DNA from: an uncultured Spirochaetia bacterium
GTDB taxonomy: Bacteria; Spirochaetota; UBA4802; JAGODF01
Reading direction: 5' to 3'
Assembly: GCA_937967705.1 (NCBI GenBank)
Contig: CALCJG010000427.1
Location: forward strand, 1 to 24,053
DNA: 24,053 nt
The translations under genes and the position numbers were made by a program. The notes beneath the pieces are model-generated. The model saw nothing but the letters and a program-made list of their open reading frames with translations. It was not told the origin of the DNA and did no database searches. Below, in pieces: positions 7,889-13,936 of the stretch; within the stretch, counting starts at the first letter, position 1; every line of letters starts with the position of its first letter.

Positions 7889-8242
7889 GTGAATCAGACA
7901 GCAATTAACCCAACTTCAAACCGGCGCAAAAAGGCCCGTTACATCGTGGACCTGGACGCGCATTACTGCCATGAGGGAACCGCGGATGACTGGACCCGCT
8001 GTCTAGTTTACAATATCAACCTGGAGGGTATAGGGATCAAGCTCAACCAGGCGATAGCCATCAGTGACCGGCTTAGGGTGCGGCTGGAATCGAGGGGCGA
8101 AACCCGGAAATTCCAGACGGTGGTTGTGGGTGTCAACGGCCAGCGCATCAGCCTCTGCTTTGTCGATGTGGACGAGGATTCCCGGGCCTTTCTGCAGGGG
8201 GTCATACATCACCACACAGGCCGCACTACCCGCAAGCGCTAG
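7889..8242 (+). CDS. PilZ domain protein, candidate c-di-GMP receptor
   Basis: The 117-residue product starts at GTG 7889, with a strong GGAGGAC about 6 bases upstream. It is essentially one PilZ domain. The RxxxR motif is present as Arg13-Lys-Lys-Ala-Arg17, and the second motif reads Asn42-Ile-Asn44-Leu-Glu-Gly47 against the consensus (D/N)xSxxG, so Asn replaces Ser. Beta strands follow (IGIKL, RLRVRLES, FQTVVVGVNG, ISLCFVD). PilZ domains bind cyclic di-GMP and control motility, envelope polysaccharide or transcription. The Asn substitution leaves binding uncertain. The gene is followed 13 bases later by the methyltransferase gene, likely co-transcribed from the promoter at 7776-7803. Confidence 0.87.
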   Translation: MNQTAINPTSNRRKKARYIVDLDAHYCHEGTADDWTRCLVYNINLEGIGIKLNQAIAISDRLRVRLESRGETRKFQTVVVGVNGQRISLCFVDVDEDSRAFLQGVIHHHTGRTTRKR

Positions 8243-8255
8243 GGCGCTTTCCCGG

Positions 8256-9182
8256 ATGGCTTCGTCATCCCCCCTCCTGCCGCATATCGGCGACCCGGCA
8301 CTCTTCGACGAGCCCCTGAACCGCTGCCCGCTCTGCGGGTCCGGCGGTGTGGGACCCCGCTATCGGATAACCGCTTACAATCCCCCCTTCTGTGTAGATC
8401 GATGCCAGGCCTGCGGTTTCCTCTTCATGAATCCCCGTTTCCGGAAGGAGGTGGTCGAGGGTTTCTATAAGGAGAGCTATTACCGCGGGAACGCCGAATA
8501 TTCCTACTTCGATGAGCGTGAGGCGGAACGCTATGCCCTCTACGTATGGAAGAAGCGGCTGAAGGTCATCCGGCGCTACCGGGCCGGGGGGAATTTCCTG
8601 GACGTGGGGGCGGCCTTCGGCGGGTTTATGAAGGCGGCCTCGGAATACTTCACTCCCTACGGCATCGAGGTCTCCGTGTACTCCGGAGCCCAAGCCAGGG
8701 AGATCTTCGGCGAGCGGCTGCATGTCGGCACCCTGGCGGATCACCCCTTTTCAAAGGATTCATTTTCGGTGATAACCATGATCGAGGTGCTGGAGCATCT
8801 CCCCGATCCCGTCTCTGCGTTGCGGGAATGCCATGGCCTCCTGGGGGAGGGGGGGCTTCTGGTGCTTCAGACGGCCAACATGGAGGGATTGCAGGCGCGG
8901 TACTGGAAGGAGCGCTATGCCTACTTCATGCCGGGACATCTCTCTTACTTTTCCCTCAAAAACCTCGCGGGGCTTCTTGAGCGCCTGGGTTTTCGAAGGG
9001 TGCGCGTCTACCGCCCCGTGGAATTCGGGCTTCTCCCCAAACTCCTCAAATCCCGTTATACCTTCCGCTCTCCCCTGGATTATCGCCGATGGCTGCGGAT
9101 CGCCCTGTATCACGGGATGGGGCTCATTCACCTGGGCAACTTCTCCCTCACCAGTTCCATGGTGGTCTACGCCGTCAAGTGA
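8256..9182 (+). CDS. class I SAM-dependent methyltransferase with N-terminal zinc ribbon
   Basis: This 308-residue protein starts at ATG 8256, 13 bases after the PilZ stop. The frame is open further upstream, but only across the PilZ gene. The N-terminus has two CxxC knuckles, Cys24-Pro-Leu-Cys27 and Cys50-Gln-Ala-Cys53, a likely zinc site. SAM motif I is FLDVGAAFGGF (114-124), the acidic strand end is near Glu138, MIEVLEHLPDP (175-185) is typical of the UbiE/Methyltransf_11-23 group, and LGEGGLLVLQTAN (196-208) is the motif III region. Such zinc-ribbon methyltransferases often act in sugar or lipid modification. The target here is unknown. There is no convincing SD, so translation may be coupled to the PilZ gene. 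It is convergent with the next gene at a gap of 6 bases. Confidence 0.85.
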   Translation: MASSSPLLPHIGDPALFDEPLNRCPLCGSGGVGPRYRITAYNPPFCVDRCQACGFLFMNPRFRKEVVEGFYKESYYRGNAEYSYFDEREAERYALYVWKKRLKVIRRYRAGGNFLDVGAAFGGFMKAASEYFTPYGIEVSVYSGAQAREIFGERLHVGTLADHPFSKDSFSVITMIEVLEHLPDPVSALRECHGLLGEGGLLVLQTANMEGLQARYWKERYAYFMPGHLSYFSLKNLAGLLERLGFRRVRVYRPVEFGLLPKLLKSRYTFRSPLDYRRWLRIALYHGMGLIHLGNFSLTSSMVVYAVK

Positions 9183-9188
9183 TCCCTT

Positions 9189-9575
9189 TCAGGAGCAGCC
9201 GATCGCCTCGAAGAAGCGGAAGAGGGATTGTGTTTTGTCCCGGACCCATTCCACATAATTGCGCAGAAGACCCTGTGTAAACAGAGTGGTCAGGTCCATG
9301 ATGAGGATCACCACGCCGATCACCCCGGTCACCACGAACCAGAGGAAATAGACGATGTACCTCAGGGAGCAGAGGGAATTCTTCCACTGCTTCCCCTCAC
9401 CGTTCTCCCTGCCTGGGCAGTCCCGGCACTCCTTCGCTTCGATCCGTTTGCCGCCGGCGTTTGTTGCCGGGGATTTCTCCGCCGCCAGGGGGAGGGAGGT
9501 CGTCCCTACGCAGAGGGCCGTCAGGAGCGCCGCGAGGCGTCTTTTCCCTCCGCTGCTGATCATCACCCCAATCAT
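9189..9575 (-). CDS. small predicted membrane protein, function unknown
   Basis: From ATG 9575 the product is 128 residues; an ATG at 9563 would give 124. Both begin just before a signal-like segment (GGKRRLAALLTALCVGTTSL, ending LAA). A short polar stretch holds a CxxC-like pair (ECRDCPG), followed by a strong transmembrane helix (about residues 70-92, YIVYFLWFVVTGVIGVVILI) and an amphipathic tail ending in FFEAIGCS. The frame is open upstream to 9794, but that part crosses a good promoter and reads as noncoding. No family was recognised. The gene is convergent with the methyltransferase and divergent from hemC. Confidence 0.6.
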   Translation of the reverse strand: MIGVMISSGGKRRLAALLTALCVGTTSLPLAAEKSPATNAGGKRIEAKECRDCPGRENGEGKQWKNSLCSLRYIVYFLWFVVTGVIGVVILIMDLTTLFTQGLLRNYVEWVRDKTQSLFRFFEAIGCS

Positions 9576-9581
9576 GCTCCT

Positions 9582-9610
9582 ATTATAGGGCGTAAAGGTT
9601 TTCCGGTCAA
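9582..9610 (-). promoter_or_regulatory. strong sigma-70-like promoter for the small membrane protein
   Basis: On the minus strand TTGACC (9605-9610), exactly 17 bases and a perfect TATAAT (9582-9587) are followed 6 bases later by ATG at 9575. The predicted start of transcription coincides with that ATG, so the mRNA would be leaderless or, from ATG 9563, have about 12 bases of leader. Confidence 0.65.
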
Positions 9611-9735
9611 GGGTTTGTTTGCTCCCGCGGGGCTGAGGGAGGCTTCTTCGAGGCCTGGAGGGGCCCCTTATTAAACTTGACAAATAACTCTCATCCCGCA
9701 GGATACAGTCACCGGAAAGACCATAAGGGTGATAA

Positions 9736-10644
9736 GTGGAGTCAATGATTAAAATCGGAACCCGAGGGAGCAGGCTCGCCCTGTGGCAGGCCAATCACGT
9801 AGCGGATCTCCTGGGAAGGGACAAAACAGAGATCGTTATCATCAAGACAAAGGGGGACAAGATACAGAACGTCTCCTTTGACAAGATGGAGGGCAAGGGA
9901 TTCTTTACCAAGGAGATCGAGGACGCTCTCCTTGCGGGGAAGATCGATCTGGCCGTGCATTCCCTGAAGGATCTCCCTACCGAGGGAACGCCGGGACTGG
10001 AGCTGGCCGCCGTAACCGAGAGGGAGGACCCGTCGGACGTGCTTCTGGTTCGCAGGGAGCGGTTCAATCAGAAGGGAACCGTCCCCCTCTTTGACGGGGC
10101 CGTGGTGGGGACCAGTTCCCTGAGGCGGGCGGCGCAGATCAGGCATGAGATGGACTCCCTCAGCGTACAGCCCCTCCGTGGCAACGTGACCACCCGCATA
10201 CGCCGGCTTCGGGAGGGGAAATACGACGCCATCATACTGGCCCGGGCGGGATTGAACCGGCTGGCCCCGAATCTCTTCGACCTGACGGAATACACGCTCC
10301 CCTTCAGCTTTTTTCTTCCCGCACCGGCACAGGGGGCCCTGGCCCTGCAGGTACGGGCTGAGGATGAGGCGGCGCATCGGGAAGCCGGACGGCTTCATCA
10401 TGAGGCGACTGCCGTTCTGGTCAACGCGGAGAGGCATTTCCTACGCTGTTTCGGCGGCGGATGCCATATCCCCCTGGGCGCCCTGGCTTTTCTGGAGAAC
10501 GGGATGATCCATCTTTCCGGAGTGATCGCGGCTCCCGACGGCAGCCGTATGGTGCGCCGCATGACAACCGGCCGCAACCCCGAAGAGGTGGGGGAAGAGC
10601 TGGCCGATCTGCTCAAGGAGGAGGGCGCGGAATGTCTGATCTGA
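9736..10644 (+). CDS. hemC: porphobilinogen deaminase (hydroxymethylbilane synthase)
   Basis: HemC joins four porphobilinogen molecules into hydroxymethylbilane in the cytosol, an early step of haem, sirohaem and cobalamin synthesis. The 302 residues match the family length. Seen are the opening KIGTRGSRLALWQ, the catalytic HSLKD with Asp79, GTSSLRRAAQ (125-134), LRGNVTTR (147-154), PAPAQGALA (195-203) and the cofactor loop GGGCHIPLGA with Cys243, to which dipyrromethane attaches. The GTG at 9736 has AAGGG about 6 bases upstream; an ATG at 9745 with GGAG three bases away is an alternative. A perfect TTGACA lies at 9677-9682, but no good -10 follows at normal spacing. It overlaps the next gene by 13 bases. 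No hemA precedes it. Confidence 0.97.
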   Translation: MESMIKIGTRGSRLALWQANHVADLLGRDKTEIVIIKTKGDKIQNVSFDKMEGKGFFTKEIEDALLAGKIDLAVHSLKDLPTEGTPGLELAAVTEREDPSDVLLVRRERFNQKGTVPLFDGAVVGTSSLRRAAQIRHEMDSLSVQPLRGNVTTRIRRLREGKYDAIILARAGLNRLAPNLFDLTEYTLPFSFFLPAPAQGALALQVRAEDEAAHREAGRLHHEATAVLVNAERHFLRCFGGGCHIPLGALAFLENGMIHLSGVIAAPDGSRMVRRMTTGRNPEEVGEELADLLKEEGAECLI

Positions 10645-12125
10645 AGAAGGGGTTCGTCCATCTCGCCGGGGCCGGTCCCGGCGATCCCGATCTCATCTCC
10701 GTTAAGGCCGTTGAGGCCCTTCGTGAGGCGGACTGTGTGATTTACGACTTCCTTGCCAACTCCCGCTTCGTGGAGGGGCTTGACTGCGAAAAGATCTACG
10801 TGGGAAAACAAGGGGGCGATCACACCCTTCCCCAGGACGAGATCAACGAACTCATCGTCCGCAAGGCCCTGGAGGGCAAACGGGTGGTGCGTCTCAAGGG
10901 AGGAGACCCTTTCATTTTCGGGAGGGGCGGCGAGGAGGCCGAGATCCTCGTTAAGAACGGCATCCCCTTCAGCATCATACCGGGTATCTCCTCTTTCTAT
11001 TCCGCCCCGGCCTACGCGGGTATTCCCCTGACCCATCGGGATTACGCCGATTCCTTCGAGGTGGTCACGGGACATCGGAAGGCCGACGCCTCGGAGGAGG
11101 AGGACATACACTTCCCCCGCTACGAACCCCATAAAACCTACGCCTTTCTCATGGGAATGAAAAACCTGGCCTATATATCCCGGAGACTTATTGGTGATTA
11201 CGGCTTTCCCCCGGCCGTCTCCTCAGCGGTGGTCTCCTGGGGCACCACGCCCCGCCAGCGGGCCGTTACGGCTCCCCTGGAAGACCTGGCCCGCCGGGTT
11301 GCAGAAGAGGGGGGGGGGGCTCCGGCAATCATCATCGTCGGGGAGGTGGTGCGGCTCCGGGAAACACTCCGCTGGTTTGACACGCTGCCCCTCTTCGGCA
11401 GGAAAATCGTCGTGACCCGCACCCGGGAACAGTCCTCGGCGCTAACCCGCCGGCTTCTGGCCCTGGGGGCTTCGGTAGTGGAGTATCCCACCATCGAAAT
11501 AAGGGAGCGCGGTGATGTCCCGGAGCTGGCGGAGGCCCTGGGCCATCTTGGGCGCTACCAGTGGATCGTCTTTACCTCCCAGAACGCCGTAAAGATTTTC
11601 TTCCGCAGGCTGAAGGAGGCCGGTAAGGATGCCCGGGCACTGCACGGCTGCCGCATCGCCGCCATAGGGCCGGCCACGGCCCGGGATCTGGAGGATTACT
11701 GCCTTACCGCCGACCTGGTCCCGGATGAGTATGTGGCGGAGGCGCTGCTGGCGGAGATGGCCCGGGAACCCCTGAAAGGGGCGGCGGTACTCCTGCCCTG
11801 CGCCAGCGAGGCCCGAATGACCCTCACGGAGGGACTGGAAAGGGAGGGAGCCCTGGTGGAGCGCATTCCCCTGTACGATACCGTGGCGCCATCCCCCACC
11901 CGCGAGGAGAGCGAAGCCGTCCGGGGGGCGGACATCATCACCTTTACGAGCTCTTCTACCGCTAGAAACTTCTTCGGCCTTGTGAAGGAGACCGGGGCCC
12001 GGCTGGCCTGCATAGGACCCATCACCGCGGAGGAGGTGCGCCGCCAGGGTTACGAACCGCATATCGTTGCCGATGTCTACACCATTGAAGGCCTTGTAGA
12101 CGCCCTCCTGGGATCTCAAAAATGA
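10632..12125 (+). CDS. cobA-hemD: fused uroporphyrinogen-III C-methyltransferase / uroporphyrinogen-III synthase
   Basis: The 497-residue protein begins at ATG 10632, within the last codons of hemC (13-base overlap, hence likely translational coupling). Residues 8-245 are SUMT: AGAGPGDPDLIS (12-23), VRLKGGDPFIFGRGGEE (86-102), PGISS (117-121) and PLTHR (132-136). This part methylates uroporphyrinogen III at C2 and C7 to precorrin-2, towards sirohaem and cobalamin. Residues 256-495 are HemD: VTRTREQS, FTSQNAVKIFF (314-324), IGPATA (345-350), FTSSSTARNF (438-447) and IGPITAEEVRRQGY. This part cyclises hydroxymethylbilane from HemC. The fusion is known in several phyla. An 11-G run at 11309-11319 encodes Gly-rich residues 227-229 near the end of the SUMT domain; a slip there would remove HemD. 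Confidence 0.96.
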   Translation: MSDLKKGFVHLAGAGPGDPDLISVKAVEALREADCVIYDFLANSRFVEGLDCEKIYVGKQGGDHTLPQDEINELIVRKALEGKRVVRLKGGDPFIFGRGGEEAEILVKNGIPFSIIPGISSFYSAPAYAGIPLTHRDYADSFEVVTGHRKADASEEEDIHFPRYEPHKTYAFLMGMKNLAYISRRLIGDYGFPPAVSSAVVSWGTTPRQRAVTAPLEDLARRVAEEGGGAPAIIIVGEVVRLRETLRWFDTLPLFGRKIVVTRTREQSSALTRRLLALGASVVEYPTIEIRERGDVPELAEALGHLGRYQWIVFTSQNAVKIFFRRLKEAGKDARALHGCRIAAIGPATARDLEDYCLTADLVPDEYVAEALLAEMAREPLKGAAVLLPCASEARMTLTEGLEREGALVERIPLYDTVAPSPTREESEAVRGADIITFTSSSTARNFFGLVKETGARLACIGPITAEEVRRQGYEPHIVADVYTIEGLVDALLGSQK

Positions 12126-12145
12126 AAAGGGTGTGAAAAAAACGG

Positions 12146-12174
12146 TTGTAATTTGTCTGACGGCATGATATACA
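12146..12174 (+). promoter_or_regulatory. sigma-70-like promoter for the receiver-like/coiled-coil operon
   Basis: TTGTAA (12146-12151), a 17-base spacer and TATACA (12169-12174) precede the ATG at 12205, giving a leader of about 24 bases that contains GGGGAA as a possible SD. Confidence 0.6.
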
Positions 12175-12204
12175 TCAGTAAATACGCTCAGGTCGGGGAA
12201 TTGT

Positions 12205-13074
12205 ATGGAAAATGTCAAAATATGGTATCTGACGGATCATGATGATGGTGCCAAAATGGCGCAGGAGATCGGGGATCTGGGTCTGGACGTGAATCTGGTC
12301 AAGCAAAAGACATTGAAGAAAGCCAATATCCAGAATGATGTCATCAATATCTTCATCTTCGATCAGAAGAAACAGGGATTCATGGATATTGTCGCTCAGG
12401 TAAGGGATGACAATCGTCTGGAAAAGTTTCTTAAATTTGTCGTCGTCAGCAAACGGGAGGTCCGTAAGGCCGTCAACGTGGCCATCAACATCTTTCATGT
12501 GGAGTTTATAGCCCGGCCCCTCAGAAGCAAAGAGTTCATTCTTCTGCTGGAAAAATCCATCATCGTGGAGCGCTACCGCGAGATGATGCGCTATATCTCC
12601 CGGGAGGCCGGTGCCCGTATCGAGGCCTACGAGAACCTGATGGACATCAACCGAAAGGACATCTTTGAGTCCGAGAAGGAGAAAGAGTCCTTTGAGAAGA
12701 TACTGGATTACGAGAAGCATCTCCTGGTAGAACAGGTCAAGCTCAACAAGGCCATCAAGAGATTCACCCTGATGCGTCAAAAAGAGATGTTCGACATAAA
12801 GAACAGAGTCAAGGCTGAGGAGATGCTTGCGGACCTGCGCCGCAAGGAGATGATGGACGCCCAGCAGATCATACGGGCCCAGGAGGCGCTCATCGACTAT
12901 TCCTCCCGAGAGCTCAAAGAGGCCTCACGGATCATTGATGCCACCGAGAAGGTACAGGAACTGAGCCGGTCCGAGGCGTTGCAGCTGCATGAGGATCTGG
13001 CCCGGGAAAAGGAGAGGAATGCCAAACTGGCGGAGGAGCTGACGCGACTGAAAAAGGCCCTGGGTAAGCAGTAG
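12205..13074 (+). CDS. receiver-like domain protein with long C-terminal coiled coil
   Basis: The protein has 289 residues. Residues 1-120 have the alternating pattern of a CheY-like receiver. Strand 1 is VKIWYLTD with Asp11, strand 3 is NIFIFD with Asp53 at the phospho-acceptor position, strand 4 ends in VVVS with Ser82, and the strand 5 end reads ARPLR, so the invariant Lys of KP is Arg104-Pro105. Residues 125-289 are almost wholly helical and charged, with heptad character (EKEKESFEKIL, RRKEMMDAQQIIRAQEAL, LAREKERNAKLAEELTRLKK), a clear coiled coil. There is no DNA-binding or enzymatic output domain, so it more likely scaffolds or bridges partners. The Lys-to-Arg change suggests altered or absent phosphorylation switching. 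It heads a likely operon with two unknown genes, the next beginning 6 bases on. Confidence 0.75.
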   Translation: MENVKIWYLTDHDDGAKMAQEIGDLGLDVNLVKQKTLKKANIQNDVINIFIFDQKKQGFMDIVAQVRDDNRLEKFLKFVVVSKREVRKAVNVAINIFHVEFIARPLRSKEFILLLEKSIIVERYREMMRYISREAGARIEAYENLMDINRKDIFESEKEKESFEKILDYEKHLLVEQVKLNKAIKRFTLMRQKEMFDIKNRVKAEEMLADLRRKEMMDAQQIIRAQEALIDYSSRELKEASRIIDATEKVQELSRSEALQLHEDLAREKERNAKLAEELTRLKKALGKQ

Positions 13075-13080
13075 AGGATC

Positions 13081-13659
13081 ATGATGCCCGGCCGCTCTCA
13101 ATTTCGGTGGCTGCTGCCCCTCTTGCTGGTAGTTTTTCTCCTTCCGCCGGACGTTTCCGGGTGGTTCCTGGACGGCGGTCTGGAGGATCAGGTGGCGGTG
13201 ATGCAGGCGGCCTTCAGGAGAAGGGATCTTACAGGGCTCTACCGGGATTATGTGGACGGAAAACTGAAGACCGAGATCGCTAAATTGGTTGATAAAATGA
13301 AAAAGGACCGGGGTAATGGTCCCAGGATATCCCGGAGGCTGAAATTCAGAAGCTATAAGGAATATTCCGCGGCGGGACATGACGAGGTGATAAGCCATTT
13401 CTTTGACGTTATGCTGAGGCCACCGGAAAAAAAACAGACGCCCATAAACAATTCCAGTTATTTAAGGCTCGCGCTCGTTCTGTCGCTCCTTTTTGCGCAT
13501 TACGACCGGGGCATGGGAATCGTCAGGCGGGATGTTTCCTCATCCAGAGCGCGTATTTATTATAAAGGAAACGGCTTCAACATGATTGCCTATTTCGTCA
13601 AACGAAGCGGCCGGTGGCACATTACTAACGAAGCGATTTATAAGCAGGCGGGAAAATGA
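13081..13659 (+). CDS. secreted protein of unknown function
   Basis: The product has 192 residues from ATG 13081; the adjacent ATG at 13084 is better spaced from AGAGG (13073-13077) and may be the true start. A signal peptide is clear (RWLLPLLLVVFLLPP, cleavage after VSG), so it should be periplasmic or exported. The mature part begins WFLDGGLEDQVAVMQAAF, continues through a basic helical stretch (KLVDKMKKDRG) and ends with a strand-rich segment (ARIYYKGNGFNMIAYF, then SGRWHITNEAIY). That ending resembles the last strands of NTF2-like or lumazine-binding-like folds, but I cannot assign a family. It is 6 bases after the coiled-coil gene and overlaps the next by ATGA, so the three are probably translated together. 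Confidence 0.75.
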   Translation: MMPGRSQFRWLLPLLLVVFLLPPDVSGWFLDGGLEDQVAVMQAAFRRRDLTGLYRDYVDGKLKTEIAKLVDKMKKDRGNGPRISRRLKFRSYKEYSAAGHDEVISHFFDVMLRPPEKKQTPINNSSYLRLALVLSLLFAHYDRGMGIVRRDVSSSRARIYYKGNGFNMIAYFVKRSGRWHITNEAIYKQAGK

Positions 13660-13928
13660 AGTGGGAAAAGATTTTAATTGATTCCGTCAAGGACGGGACC
13701 ATCAGGGCTCTCCACCTGAGCAAGATACCCAGACTCAAGACCTGTGACAACTGGAAGGATGTGGAACCCATCGGCTGGGTGGATCATAAGCTCAAGTTTG
13801 CCCATTACAAGGGCGGGCTCGTTAAGCTCAACGACAACATCTATTTTGTCACCGATCAAACCCTCAACGCCCTCAGCGAGTTCGTGACTTTCAAGTTTCC
13901 TCAGAAAATCACCGTAATTGAAGACTGA
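13656..13928 (+). CDS. small conserved-looking cytosolic protein, unknown function
   Basis: This 90-residue protein starts at the ATG of an ATGA overlap with the preceding stop. It has no signal peptide or membrane segment. It opens with WEKILIDSVKDGTIRALHLSK and has a strand-like KLKFAHYKGGLVKLNDNIYF and a terminal helix and strand. No family was recognised. The tight overlap and the shared promoter at 12146-12174 make it the third gene of the receiver-like operon. It converges with the next gene, leaving 8 bases and no visible terminator. Confidence 0.7.
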   Translation: MKWEKILIDSVKDGTIRALHLSKIPRLKTCDNWKDVEPIGWVDHKLKFAHYKGGLVKLNDNIYFVTDQTLNALSEFVTFKFPQKITVIED

Positions 13929-13936
13929 ACCCTCCC

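Noticed and set aside
8064..8255. Upstream part of the methyltransferase frame
   Set aside because: It overlaps the PilZ gene in another frame and reads as low-complexity Ser/Ala sequence; the methyltransferase motifs begin after 8256.
9576..9794. Upstream part of the small membrane protein frame
   Set aside because: It crosses a near-consensus promoter and the hemC start; the sequence has no coding character.
10461..10631. Upstream part of the cobA-hemD frame
   Set aside because: It lies inside hemC in another frame. The SUMT domain starts just after ATG 10632.
11442..12218. Minus-strand frame of 258 codons opposite HemD
   Set aside because: It is antisense to a well-supported HemD domain and shows no family motifs.
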